Positions 8,419 to 18,153 of a DNA stretch of 64,000 nucleotides are shown piece by piece. The translations under genes were made by a program, and so were the position numbers. The notes under the pieces were generated by a model. It was not told the DNA's origin. It did not search any database and saw only the letters and a program-made list of their open reading frames with translations. Position 1 is the stretch's first letter. Every line of letters begins with the position of its first letter. Source of the stretch: an uncultured Bradyrhizobium sp. (GTDB taxonomy: Bacteria > Pseudomonadota > Alphaproteobacteria > Rhizobiales > Xanthobacteraceae); assembly GCF_936928535.1 (NCBI RefSeq), contig NZ_CAKZHY010000060.1:1-64000 (forward strand), given 5' to 3'.

Positions 8419-10227
8419 TTACGGGGACTTGACGGTAGCCGAAGCAGCCTGCGTGGCACTCACGCCGCTTCGCACGCCAGCCTGTGCTTGTTCCTGCACC
8501 ATGAACTGGGCCTTGGCGAGCTCGGCAAAATGGCCGCCTTTGGCGACGAGTTCATCGAAAGTTCCGCTTTCGATCACCCGCCCGTTCTCGAACACCAGGA
8601 TCCGAGTGGCATTTCGGATGGTGGAGAGGCGATGGGCAATCACAAAGGTGGTGCGGCCCTTCATCACTTCATCGAGAGCAGCGTTCACCTTGGCCTCGGT
8701 GACGGCATCGAGCGCGGAGGTCGCCTCGTCCAGGATCAGGATCGGCGGGTCCTTCAGCAGTGCACGCGCGATCGAGAGCCGCTGTCGCTCGCCGCCCGAC
8801 AGCATGCGGCCGCGCTCGCCGGCATTGGTCGCAAAGCCGCCGCTGCGCTCGATGAAGTCGATCGCCTGCGCGCGCTCGGCGGCCTTGCGCATCTCGGCCT
8901 CGGTGGCATCCGGCTTGCCGACGCGCAAATTCTCCTCGATCGAGCGGTTGAACAGCAGCGCTTCCTGGAACACGACGCCGATGTTCCGCCGCAGCGATGT
9001 CAGGGTCACGCCGCGCACGTCCATGCCGTCGATCCTGATGAAGCCGGATTGCGGATCGAAGGCACGGTGCAGCAGCGCGATCGCGGTCGATTTGCCGGCG
9101 CCGGTCGGGCCGACCAGCGCGATAGTCTGGCCGGGCAGCGCTGTGAAGGAGACGTCCTCGATCGCTGGCCGCTTGCCGTCATAGGAGAAGGTAACGTCGT
9201 TGAACTCGACGAGGCCCGAGAGCCGGCCGGCATCGATCGCATCCGGCCGGTCATGCACCGCGGGCACGGCATCGAGCACATTGAAGAATTCGCGCAGGCG
9301 CGGCGCTTCCATGAACACGTTGTTGATGAAGCTCACCACCTGCTCCAGCTTCTGGATCAGCAGCGTGGCGAAGCTCACGAACATCACGATCTCGCCGACT
9401 GAAGTCTGGCCCTGGTCATGCAGCGCGATACCGAGCGTGAAGATCGCGAGCACGGTGATGGTGGTGGAGGCGCGCGTGATCACGGTGACGAGCGCCCACC
9501 AGGACAGAACAGGCATTTGCGCCGCGAGCAGCTCGTCGGCAACCGAGCGCAAGCCCTTCACCTCGGATTCGACCCGCACGAAGCTCTGCACCAGCGCGAC
9601 ATTGCCGAGTGCGTCGGAGGCGCGCGCGGAGAGCTCGCTGTAATGCTCCTCGACCGCCATCTGCATGCCGAAGGTCCTGCGCACGACGAAGGTCGTCAGC
9701 GCGGTGAAGACGATGCAGAGCACGAACAGGAGGATTGCGAGCCGCCAGTTCAGATAGAGCGACAGCGGCAGCAGCACCACGACGGAGAGGATCGCGGCGA
9801 AATGCTCGCGGAAGAAGCCGAGCCAGAGCCGCCACAGCGCGTCCGTGCCGTTGAGCATCACCTTCATCAGCCGTCCCGAATGGGTACCGGAGTGGAAGGT
9901 GAGCGGCAGCTGCAGGATGTGCTCGAAATAGCTGGTCAGCACCGCCTGGCGCTGACGATGGGAGAGCCGGTCGGCCTGCAAGGCCACGAGCGCGCTGCAG
10001 GCAATGGTGAACAGGCCGAACGCGACCCAGGCCATCAGGAATGGCCAGGCCGAGCTCGAGCCTGCGACGGTCTTGCCGGAGAGCACGTCGACGATCCGTC
10101 CGAACAGCACCGGCTCGGCGAATTGCGAGCCGGCCAGCAGCAGATTCGCGAAGGCCAGCAACCAGCCCAGCCGCGCCTCCTTGCCGAGCAGCTCGAGAAC
10201 GCGGGTGTAGAGACGGAAAATGGACAT
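8419..10227 (-). CDS. ndvA: ABC exporter, NdvA/ChvA-type glucan transporter (fused permease-ATPase)
   Basis: A half-size ABC exporter of 602 residues. An N-terminal transmembrane domain with six predicted helices (residues about 15-310) is followed by an ATPase domain with Walker [10 protein letters not shown] near residue 370, signature [16 protein letters not shown], Walker [12 protein letters not shown] and switch His in VIAHRLSTI. The N-terminus ([27 protein letters not shown]) closely resembles the NdvA/ChvA cyclic beta-glucan exporters of rhizobia, which act in osmotic adaptation and nodulation. Bradyrhizobium glucans are beta-1,3/1,6 linked, so the exact substrate is open. No ndvB- or ndvC-like synthase is in the window. 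Confidence 0.85.
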   Translation of the reverse strand: MSIFRLYTRVLELLGKEARLGWLLAFANLLLAGSQFAEPVLFGRIVDVLSGKTVAGSSSAWPFLMAWVAFGLFTIACSALVALQADRLSHRQRQAVLTSYFEHILQLPLTFHSGTHSGRLMKVMLNGTDALWRLWLGFFREHFAAILSVVVLLPLSLYLNWRLAILLFVLCIVFTALTTFVVRRTFGMQMAVEEHYSELSARASDALGNVALVQSFVRVESEVKGLRSVADELLAAQMPVLSWWALVTVITRASTTITVLAIFTLGIALHDQGQTSVGEIVMFVSFATLLIQKLEQVVSFINNVFMEAPRLREFFNVLDAVPAVHDRPDAIDAGRLSGLVEFNDVTFSYDGKRPAIEDVSFTALPGQTIALVGPTGAGKSTAIALLHRAFDPQSGFIRIDGMDVRGVTLTSLRRNIGVVFQEALLFNRSIEENLRVGKPDATEAEMRKAAERAQAIDFIERSGGFATNAGERGRMLSGGERQRLSIARALLKDPPILILDEATSALDAVTEAKVNAALDEVMKGRTTFVIAHRLSTIRNATRILVFENGRVIESGTFDELVAKGGHFAELAKAQFMVQEQAQAGVRSGVSATQAASATVKSP

Positions 10228-10448
10228 GAAGCAGGCGCTGACCCAGGCAGGCGGGATGACTTTGAGATGACATTCTAAGCAGGGATCGCCAGCGAGATAC
10301 AGCGGAAGCTTGTGCTATCCGCTCGATCCCTCGTCGCCGGCGTTGAGAAGCAGCGCGCGGGGTTTGGCTGCATCCCCCAACCTGAACGGGAGATGAGCGA
10401 AGGATGCGTCACGATCACGCAAGGCCGTTCAGCTTGTGTTGGGGTTGG

Positions 10449-10474
10449 GGAACCTAACTTAGGTGAAAGGTGTT
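10449..10474 (+). promoter_or_regulatory. candidate EcfG-type (general stress) promoter
   Basis: GGAAC (10449-10453), a 17-bp spacer and TGTT (10471-10474) fit the alphaproteobacterial EcfG consensus GGAAC-N16/17-CGTT except for the first -10 base. The element lies 58 bp upstream of the start codon at 10532. I see nothing else in the 304-bp gap from 10228 to 10531; short open frames on both strands there have no coding character. Confidence 0.45.
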
Positions 10475-10531
10475 TGAGAGGCATGAGCCTGTCTCGAGGC
10501 ACCAGTGCAGGTCCCAAGGAGGGTCCAAATC

Positions 10532-10894
10532 ATGTTTAACCGATTTTCGAGGTTCGCCGGCCGCAAAGCCGTTCTCGCCACTGCCGCGGTGCTGGCGCTG
10601 ACCAGTGTCGCCCCGACCGCATCGTTCGCCGGCGGCCGCCACTGGCATGGCGGCGGCGGCGCGGCCTTCGCCGGTGCGGCGATTGCCGGCGCCATCGGCA
10701 CCGGGCTCGCGATCGCGGCGACCCGAGACGCCTACGCCTATGATGCGGGTCCGGGCTACTACTATGACAGCGGCCCGGCCTACTACAGTGGTCCCGGCTA
10801 TGGTCCCTATTATTACGGCTCGGACTACCAGGAGCGCTACGGCGGCTACAACAAGGTCTGCGCCCACGGCTATTCCGGCTACGGTTGCGAGTAA
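10532..10894 (+). CDS. small secreted Gly/Tyr-rich protein of unknown function
   Basis: A 120-residue protein with a signal peptide (KAVLATAAVLALTSVAPTASFA, cleavage after about residue 33). A His/Gly-rich patch (GGRHWHGGGG) follows, then a hydrophobic Gly/Ala stretch (AFAGAAIAGAIGTGLAIAA) like a glycine-zipper, and a Tyr/Gly-rich tail with two cysteines near the end. It resembles the many small BA14K- or glycine-zipper-type envelope proteins of Bradyrhizobium, but I cannot assign a function. I chose the ATG at 10532 because AAGGAGGG (10516-10523) precedes it. It is preceded by an EcfG-like promoter and followed by a strong terminator. Confidence 0.85.
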   Translation: MFNRFSRFAGRKAVLATAAVLALTSVAPTASFAGGRHWHGGGGAAFAGAAIAGAIGTGLAIAATRDAYAYDAGPGYYYDSGPAYYSGPGYGPYYYGSDYQERYGGYNKVCAHGYSGYGCE

Positions 10895-10917
10895 CCATTC
10901 GCCATAAGCCAACGATC

Positions 10918-10955
10918 AACAGGCCGTCGCACTTGTCGCGTCGGCCTGTTTTTCG
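10918..10955 (+). terminator. intrinsic terminator after the Gly/Tyr-rich protein gene
   Basis: A 9-bp stem AACAGGCCG (10918-10926) pairs with CGGCCTGTT (10942-10950), and a T-rich run follows immediately. It ends 24 bp after the stop codon at 10894. Confidence 0.85.
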
Positions 10956-11010
10956 CTTTTATTGCCGGGCGTTAACGCGCTCTCCATGGGTTTAGAGTAG
11001 TTTTGATTAC

Positions 11011-11415
11011 ATGAGTGATTCGCTTGAGCGGCTATATTTGGCTGTGCTCGCGGCCAGAGACCTTGATCCGGCAACATCGCGTACCGCGCGGCTGTTTCAG
11101 CGCGGCCCCTCCAAAATGGCGAAGAAGTTGGCCGAAGAGGCGATCGAGGTCGTGATCGATGCGGTCAACGGCGATGCCGAGGCCGTGGTCCGGGAAAGCG
11201 CCGATCTGCTCTACAATCTCACCGTGCTCTGGGCGTCCGCAGGTGTCCGCCCCGAAGACGTCTGGCGTGAGATGTCGCGGCGTGAGGACATGCTCGGCAT
11301 CGCCGAAAAGCTGCCGAAGTCGCCGATGAAGCTGCCCAAAGTCGCCTCACCGCGCATGTCCGCCCGGCGTCCGATTGTCGCGCTCGAGGGTCGGGCGACG
11401 CGGAAACGGCACTAA
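11011..11415 (+). CDS. hisE: phosphoribosyl-ATP pyrophosphatase-like protein (HisE/MazG superfamily)
   Basis: Residues 1-100 match HisE, the histidine-pathway enzyme that hydrolyses phosphoribosyl-ATP to phosphoribosyl-AMP. The metal-binding helix is KKLAEEAIEVVIDAV (about residues 38-52), followed by the second acidic helix VVRESADLLYNLTVLWA. The protein is 134 residues because of a basic tail (residues 100-134) not found in standard HisE of about 107 residues. No other his gene is in the window, so it may be a second HisE copy or a housekeeping MazG-like nucleotide hydrolase. Confidence 0.8.
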   Translation: MSDSLERLYLAVLAARDLDPATSRTARLFQRGPSKMAKKLAEEAIEVVIDAVNGDAEAVVRESADLLYNLTVLWASAGVRPEDVWREMSRREDMLGIAEKLPKSPMKLPKVASPRMSARRPIVALEGRATRKRH

Positions 11416-11470
11416 ATCGTCAAAAACTCGCGATGGACAAATCCGTCCCATGGTGCTTCATCGCGGCGCC

Positions 11471-12052
11471 ATGCTGAAACGTATCTACGACTGGTGCATC
11501 GACGCCGCCCACAAGCCTTACGCGCTCTGGATCATGGGTGCCGTGGCTTTTGCCGAAAGCTCCTTCTTTCCCGTTCCGCCGGACGTGATGCTGATCCCGA
11601 TGTCACTGGCGCGCCCGCAGCGCGCCTGGGTCTATGCGGCGATCTGCACCGCGACTTCGGTTCTGGGCGGACTGCTCGGCTATGCCATCGGCGCGCTGCT
11701 GTTCGACTCGGTCGGCCATTGGCTGATCCAGGTCTATGGCCTCGGCGACAAGGTCGACGCCTTCCGCGCCTCCTATGCCGAGTGGGGCGCGGTGATCATC
11801 CTGCTCAAGGGCCTGACGCCGATCCCCTACAAGCTCGTCACCATCACGTCGGGCTTTGCCGGCTACAATCTCGTGCTTTTTGTCTTGTGCTCGATCGTCG
11901 CACGCGGTGGACGCTTCTTCATCGTCGCGATCCTGCTCAACCGCTATGGTGACTGGATCCGCGAGCGGATCGAGCGGCATCTCGGCCTGTGGGTCGCGCT
12001 TGGCGCCGCCGTGCTGGTGCTGGGCTTTGTGGTCGCGATCAAGCTGATCTGA
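11471..12052 (+). CDS. YqaA family / VTT-domain (DedA-like) membrane protein
   Basis: A 193-residue inner-membrane protein with about four hydrophobic segments. Its VTT-domain signatures are FAESSFFPVPPDVMLIPM near residue 25 and the conserved LKGLTPIPYKLVTITSG near residue 120. DedA/VTT proteins are linked to lipid scrambling and membrane homeostasis. I prefer the ATG at 11471 (MLKRIYDW), which fits family N-termini; an in-frame ATG lies at 11450. No clear ribosome-binding site precedes either. It lies 55 bp after the HisE-like gene on the same strand. Confidence 0.85.
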   Translation: MLKRIYDWCIDAAHKPYALWIMGAVAFAESSFFPVPPDVMLIPMSLARPQRAWVYAAICTATSVLGGLLGYAIGALLFDSVGHWLIQVYGLGDKVDAFRASYAEWGAVIILLKGLTPIPYKLVTITSGFAGYNLVLFVLCSIVARGGRFFIVAILLNRYGDWIRERIERHLGLWVALGAAVLVLGFVVAIKLI

Positions 12053-12090
12053 ACTTTGCCACCGCGCCGGCTTCGGCTACGGTTGGCCTC

Positions 12091-12624
12091 ATGATGGTTC
12101 GATCCGGCAATCCGGCCGTGTGGCTCGGGACGCTGACGTCAGCGGTGCTGCTCCTGCTTGGTGCCGGCGGGACCGGCTGGGCGCAATCGGCGCCGCCCTC
12201 GCTCGGCTTGCAGGAGCAGGGACCTCAGGCCGCGCCGGCTCCGGCAACGCCCGCGTCTCCGCCGCCGGCGGGTGAGGAAAACCCCGGGCTGATCAACGAA
12301 ATGGGCAAGCTGTTCGACAAGCTGCCCAGGGTCCTGCCGCCGATCAAAAGCCCCAGCGAAACCTTGAACGATTTGTCGCGGCTGGCGACGCCGTCGACCA
12401 TGGTGTCCGGACGCACGACCTGTCCGCTCTCGTCGAACGGTGCGCCCGACTGCAAGCTCGCCGCCATCAAGCTCTGTCAGAGCAAGGGCTACAAGGAAGG
12501 CAAGAGCCTCAACACCGACTCCGCCGAGAAGTGTTCGGCCAAGGTTCTCATCCCGGGCAGGCAACGCAAGCCCGACGATTGCCGCACCGATACCGTCGTC
12601 ACCAGCGCGCTGTGCCAGAACTAG
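12091..12624 (+). CDS. secreted cysteine-containing protein of unknown function
   Basis: A 177-residue protein with a signal peptide (TSAVLLLLGAGGTGWAQS, about residues 15-33), a Pro/Ala-rich linker and a C-terminal domain with six cysteines (TCPLSS, DCKL, LCQSKG, KCSAK, DDCRTD, LCQN). The cysteine spacing suggests disulfide bonds in the periplasm. I do not recognise the family. The start is the first of two adjacent ATG codons at 12091. It is 38 bp after the YqaA-like gene and 29 bp before aspA. Confidence 0.8.
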   Translation: MMVRSGNPAVWLGTLTSAVLLLLGAGGTGWAQSAPPSLGLQEQGPQAAPAPATPASPPPAGEENPGLINEMGKLFDKLPRVLPPIKSPSETLNDLSRLATPSTMVSGRTTCPLSSNGAPDCKLAAIKLCQSKGYKEGKSLNTDSAEKCSAKVLIPGRQRKPDDCRTDTVVTSALCQN

Positions 12625-12653
12625 GGACGCCGCGCGAGCAGCAAGGAGCGCCC

Positions 12654-14054
<1,401 letters not shown>

Positions 14055-14060
14055 CTCGCC

Positions 14061-14164
14061 GTCATTCCGGGGCGCGCGAAAGCGCGAACCCGGAATCCAT
14101 CGGGCCGCAGCGCGAATAGCGAAATGGATTCCGGGCTCGCGCCAAGTGGCGCGCCCCGAATGAC
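14061..14164. repeat. large palindromic intergenic element
   Basis: Arms 14061-14100 and 14124-14164 are imperfect reverse complements over about 40 bp (GTCATTCCGGGGCGCGCG and its counterpart CGCGCCCCGAATGAC). Each arm contains a small inner hairpin. It starts 7 bp after the aspA stop and may also end that transcript. Confidence 0.85.
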
Positions 14165-14230
14165 AGCAGCCGGAATTCCGCGCGTTGGAATTGCGGTAGC
14201 GCCGTCCGCCACGGCGTCACAACGCAATAC

Positions 14231-14260
14231 TTGACAGTGGAAAGATTGCCTTGTTGGTAT
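14231..14260 (+). promoter_or_regulatory. sigma-70-type promoter of the nitronate monooxygenase gene
   Basis: TTGACA (14231-14236) is followed after 17-18 bp by TTGGTAT (14254-14260), 45 bp before the start codon at 14305. The -35 box is perfect and the -10 is weak. Confidence 0.5.
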
Positions 14261-14304
14261 GGTCCCAACCTCTCATGCGCCTGTCAGCAAAGGATCGTTC
14301 CGCA

Positions 14305-15273
14305 ATGTCCATGCCTGCTCTGTTCAAGGGACGCCTGTCGATCCCCGTGATCGGTTCGCCGCTCTTCATCATTTCGGTGCCCGACCTCGTGATCGCACAG
14401 TGCAAGGCGGGCGTGGTGGGCTCGTTTCCCGCGCTGAATGCGCGGCCGCCGGAGCTGCTCGACGAATGGCTGGCGCGGATCACCGAAGAGCTCGCAGCCT
14501 ATGACCGCGCCCACCCCGACAAGCCGTCGGCGCCGTTCGCGGTCAACCAGATCGTGCACAAGTCGAACAACCGGCTCGACCACGACATGCAGCTCTGCGC
14601 CAAGTACAAGGTGCCGATGATCATCTCTTCGCTCGGCGCGCGCGAGGAGCTCAACCAGGCGGTTCATGGCTGGGGCGGCATCGTCTTCCACGACGTGATC
14701 AACCAGAAGTTCGCCCACAAGGCGATCGAGAAGGGCGCCGACGGCCTGATCCTGGTCGCGGCCGGTGCCGGCGGCCATGCCGGCACGATCTCGCCGCTCG
14801 CCTTCGTTGCGGAAACGCGCAAATGGTTCGACGGTCCGATCGCGCTGTCGGGCGCCATCGGCAACGGCAAGGCGATCCGCGCCGCGCGCATTCTCGGCGC
14901 CGACTTCGCCTATATCGGCTCGGCCTTCATCGCGACCAAGGAAGCCAACGCGGTCGAGAAGTACAAGGAGATGATCGCGGGTTCGACGGCTGACGACATC
15001 GTCTATTCCAATCTCTTCACCGGCGTGCACGGCAATTATCTGAAGCCCTCGATCCTCGCCGCCGGCATGGATCCGGAAAACCTCCCGACATCGGATCCGT
15101 CCAAGATGAACTTCGGTACCGACGCCTCCGGCGAGCGCGCTAAGCCGAAGGCCTGGAAGGAGATCTGGGGCTCGGGCCAGGGTATCGGCAGCGTCGAGGG
15201 CATCGTGCCCGCCGCCGAGATGATCGCGCGGTTCAAGAAGGAATACGACGAGGCGATCGATCCGCCGTTGTGA
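14305..15273 (+). CDS. nitronate monooxygenase family protein (NPD-like, His type)
   Basis: An FMN-dependent TIM-barrel protein of 322 residues in the 2-nitropropane dioxygenase family, which oxidises alkyl nitronates. Family features are PVIGSPLFIISVPDLVIA at the N-terminus, the GAGGHAGT loop near residue 155 carrying the His expected of the catalytic base, and the phosphate-binding ALSGAIGNGKAIRAA and GADFAYIGSAFIAT segments. The ATG at 14305 follows AAAGGA. The thioesterase-like gene follows 13 bp downstream, so the two are probably cotranscribed. The physiological substrate is unknown. Confidence 0.88.
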   Translation: MSMPALFKGRLSIPVIGSPLFIISVPDLVIAQCKAGVVGSFPALNARPPELLDEWLARITEELAAYDRAHPDKPSAPFAVNQIVHKSNNRLDHDMQLCAKYKVPMIISSLGAREELNQAVHGWGGIVFHDVINQKFAHKAIEKGADGLILVAAGAGGHAGTISPLAFVAETRKWFDGPIALSGAIGNGKAIRAARILGADFAYIGSAFIATKEANAVEKYKEMIAGSTADDIVYSNLFTGVHGNYLKPSILAAGMDPENLPTSDPSKMNFGTDASGERAKPKAWKEIWGSGQGIGSVEGIVPAAEMIARFKKEYDEAIDPPL

Positions 15274-15286
15274 TGGTGCTCGCAAA

Positions 15287-16066
15287 ATGAGTGCCATCTA
15301 CCGCGTCGACGGCAACAGTGTCGTCACCAGCCCCAGTGCCGCCGGCCCCTGGGACCGGCGCATGCAGCACGGCTCGGCGCCGTCGGCGCTGGTGACGTGG
15401 GCGGCGGAGCGGATTCCGACGCCGGTGCCGATGAACATCGCGCGCGTCACCATCGATCTGATGCGCCCGGTGCCGGTCGCGCCGCTCACCATCGAGACCG
15501 AGGTGCTGCGCGAAGGCCGCAAGATCCAGCTTTGCGAGGTCAAGCTCTTCTCCGACGACGTGCAGGTCGTCGGCGCCATCGTGCTCAAGATCAAGCAGCA
15601 GGCGCAGCCGCTGCCCGACGACGTGCAGGATCTGCCTGTGACACTGCCGTCGCCCGAGGATTCGCTGGTCGAGGACGGCCACGGCGCCACCAGTCCGTTC
15701 GCGGGCATGGTCTCGATGCGCGCTGCGCGTGGCCGCTTCGGCCAGGCCGGCGCCGGCGCGATCTGGTTTCGCCTCGACCATCCGCTGGTCGAGGGCGAAG
15801 CGGTCTCGCAGGCGATGCGCGCCGTGGTCGCTGCCGATTTCTCCAACGGCACCGCATCGACGCTCGACTTCCGCGCCTGGACCTACATCAATGCCGACCT
15901 CACGGTGAACCTGGCGCGCCAGCCGGTCGGCGACTGGATCCTGCTCGACGGTGAGTCCTGGATCGGCCCCGACGGCGCGGGCCTTGCGATGTCGCGGCTC
16001 GCTGACCGGCAGGGCTATTTCGGCCGTGCGATCCAGAGCCTGGTAATCGAGAAGCGATCAGAGTGA
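15287..16066 (+). CDS. thioesterase family protein (double hotdog, TesB-like)
   Basis: A 259-residue protein resembling the 4HBT_3/TesB-like acyl-CoA thioesterase family, with two hotdog halves. The N-terminal half contains LVTWAAER and NIARVTIDLMRPVPV, and the C-terminal half contains STLDFRAWTYINADLTVNLAR and GDWILLDGESWIGPDGAGLA. It probably hydrolyses an acyl-CoA. Position after a nitronate monooxygenase and next to an acyl-CoA ligase suggests an unassigned acyl-CoA route. Confidence 0.82.
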   Translation: MSAIYRVDGNSVVTSPSAAGPWDRRMQHGSAPSALVTWAAERIPTPVPMNIARVTIDLMRPVPVAPLTIETEVLREGRKIQLCEVKLFSDDVQVVGAIVLKIKQQAQPLPDDVQDLPVTLPSPEDSLVEDGHGATSPFAGMVSMRAARGRFGQAGAGAIWFRLDHPLVEGEAVSQAMRAVVAADFSNGTASTLDFRAWTYINADLTVNLARQPVGDWILLDGESWIGPDGAGLAMSRLADRQGYFGRAIQSLVIEKRSE

Positions 16067-16163
16067 CGGCAAGCGCAGGGCTTGCTGCGTGGGCCGATTG
16101 AACGGCAGCTTCCGCCGCCGCGGAAGGGATGCAAGATCGTGTCGACCAAAGCATCCTGCCAGT

Positions 16164-16262
16164 TCAGAATCCGTAGAAGATCTTGATCTCCCACAGCACC
16201 ACGATGATAGCCGTGATCAACGTGACCGCGGCGACTGCACTTTCCAGGGAAGCGACTCTCAT
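16164..16262 (-). CDS. putative 32-residue single-pass membrane peptide
   Basis: This short frame reads MRVASLESAVAAVTLITAII at the start and ends WEIKIFYGF. It has one strongly hydrophobic segment (residues 10-24) and a charged C-terminal end. A GGAG about 8 bases upstream of the ATG gives it a plausible ribosome-binding site. It lies in the 401-bp gap between the convergent thioesterase-like and acyl-CoA ligase genes, with otherwise no coding signal. Only this sequence logic supports it; a homology check is needed. Confidence 0.4.
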   Translation of the reverse strand: MRVASLESAVAAVTLITAIIVVLWEIKIFYGF

Positions 16263-16386
16263 GTCCCACTCCGCTTCCCAGCCCCATCAGCGGTCTAGTT
16301 GATTCCCGGATTCGCCGGCAATCGCTCGGCCGGCCCGGGCACGCACTCTGCCGGGCATTGTGGTGCCGAGGCCACAACAACACCGT

Positions 16387-16421
16387 AAAACCCCGGGTGA
16401 AAACACGCAAAACTCCCGGTG
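16387..16421. repeat. pair of 13-bp direct repeats
   Basis: AAAACCCCGGGTG (16387-16399) and AAAACTCCCGGTG (16409-16421) match at 11 of 13 positions and start 22 bp apart, about two helical turns. They lie upstream of the putative 32-residue peptide on the minus strand. A protein-binding role is speculative. Confidence 0.35.
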
Positions 16422-16467
16422 TTTCGCGCGATGCGTGTAGTCCGAACCATTGCCGCAATCGGGACAA

Positions 16468-18030
16468 TTACCCCACCATCCGGTCCCGCCCGCTCCAGAA
16501 GCCTGCGCGCAGCACCTTCTTGTCGACCTTGCCGACGCCGGTCATCGGCAGCTGCTTGACGAACTGGATCTGCTTGGGCGCATGGGCCGAGCCCTTTCGC
16601 GTCCGCACCAGGTTGATCAGCTCGTCCGGATCGGGCCTTGTGCCCTCACGCGGCACGACGATGGCGGTGACGGCCTCGCCCCATTTCTCGTCGGGCACGC
16701 CGACGACCGCGACCATGGCGACGTCGGCGTGTTGCGACAGCACGTCTTCGATCTCGCGCGGAAAGATGTTGAAGCCGCCGGTGACGATCATGTCCTTCTT
16801 GCGGTCGAGGATGAACATGTAGCCGCGCTCGTCCTGGCGCGCGATGTCGCCGGTATGGACCCAGCCGTTCTTCAACGTCTCGGCGGTGATGTCAGGCCGC
16901 TTCCAGTATTCCGCCATCACATGCGGTGCGCGCACGCAGATCTCGCCGGCCTCGCCTGATTTCACCTCCTGGTCGTTGTCGTCGAGAATCCTGACCTCGC
17001 AGGCCGCGATCGGGAAGCCGCAGGATAGAAACAGCTCCGGCGTCTTGGGATCGTGGTCGCTCTTGCGCAGCACCGAGACCGGATAGCATTCGGTCTGGCC
17101 GTAGAGCTGCGAGAACACCGGGCCGATGCGCTCGATGCCCTCGACCAGCCGGCTCGGCGACATCGCCGACGCGCCATAAAGCACGAGCTCGAGCGAGGAG
17201 AGGTCGGTCTTGCCGAGCGCGGGATGATCGAGCAGCACATAGATCATGGTCGGCACGAACAGCGTGAAGTTGATGCGCTCGCGCGTGATCGTTGCCAGCA
17301 CGGCTTCAGGGTCGAACCCCTTCAGCATGTGCACCGTGCCGCCGCGCATCAGCGTCGGCAGCACCTTGGTGCCGGCGACGTGACTGATCGGCGCCACCGT
17401 GAGATAGCGCGCGGCGTCGGGGATCTCGAAATCGGCGAGGATCGCGGCGGCGGCGCCGGCGTTTTCGCGGTGGTAGCGCAGCGCGCCCTTCGACTTGCCG
17501 GTCGTGCCGCCGGTGTAGTTCAGCGTGGAGAGATCGTCGAGACCAGCGAGGCACCGCGCGCTGGCGTGCCCCGCGCTCTCGATCGCCGCCAGCAGATCGA
17601 CGCCGTAATCGGCCGGCCCCATCGTGAAGACCGCCTTGAGCCGTGTTGCCTTCGCTGCAAGCTCGCCGCCGCGATCGCGGAACGCAGCGACATCGACCAC
17701 CAGCACCTCGGCGTCGGAATCCTCGAGCTGAAACAGCTGATCCGTCTCCGATCCCAGGGGATGCAGCCAGGTGACGCAGCACCGCGACAATTGCGCGGCG
17801 ACGCCGGCGCACCAGGTGTCGGCGCGGTTCGCGGTGAGGAAGGCGACGCGCGCCCCCGGTTGCAAGCCGAGCCGCATGAACACGCCTTGAATGCGTCCGA
17901 TCAGATCGAGCGTGCCCTGATAGCTCAGTGATCCGCCGGGCCACGCGAAAGCGGTGCGACCAGGATAGCGCGCCAGCGCCCGTAGCGTCTGCGCACAAGT
18001 CGGGGACGATGCGTGGAGCGGATCGGACAT
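16468..18030 (-). CDS. acyl-CoA synthetase (AMP-dependent ligase)
   Basis: A 520-residue adenylate-forming ligase. The P-loop LNYTGGTTGKSKGAL lies near residue 170, followed by QLYGQTECYPVS, GWVHTGDIARQDERGY and DRKKDMIVTGGFNIFPREIE. The C-terminal catalytic Lys region is TGVGKVDKKVLR. It is related to, but clearly distinct from, the FadD at 4.9 kb; substrate could be a short, branched or aromatic acid. I chose the ATG at 18030 (MSDPLHASS) because GAGGAAAC precedes it; the frame is open to 18135. It diverges from the second nitronate monooxygenase gene. Confidence 0.88.
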   Translation of the reverse strand: MSDPLHASSPTCAQTLRALARYPGRTAFAWPGGSLSYQGTLDLIGRIQGVFMRLGLQPGARVAFLTANRADTWCAGVAAQLSRCCVTWLHPLGSETDQLFQLEDSDAEVLVVDVAAFRDRGGELAAKATRLKAVFTMGPADYGVDLLAAIESAGHASARCLAGLDDLSTLNYTGGTTGKSKGALRYHRENAGAAAAILADFEIPDAARYLTVAPISHVAGTKVLPTLMRGGTVHMLKGFDPEAVLATITRERINFTLFVPTMIYVLLDHPALGKTDLSSLELVLYGASAMSPSRLVEGIERIGPVFSQLYGQTECYPVSVLRKSDHDPKTPELFLSCGFPIAACEVRILDDNDQEVKSGEAGEICVRAPHVMAEYWKRPDITAETLKNGWVHTGDIARQDERGYMFILDRKKDMIVTGGFNIFPREIEDVLSQHADVAMVAVVGVPDEKWGEAVTAIVVPREGTRPDPDELINLVRTRKGSAHAPKQIQFVKQLPMTGVGKVDKKVLRAGFWSGRDRMVG

Positions 18031-18153
18031 ATGTTTCCTCGTTGCTTTGTCATCGGCTTCTCGCGTGCCAATGTTGCCGACGAGGCTAGCACAGAGCATG
18101 CGGGATGGAACGACAAAGCCCGCGCGCGGAGCCAAGAGTGATGGGAGGCATGC

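Noticed and set aside
10312..10539. A 75-residue frame in the gap before the Gly/Tyr-rich protein
   Set aside because: No ribosome-binding site or recognisable feature, and it runs over the candidate EcfG promoter and the next gene start.
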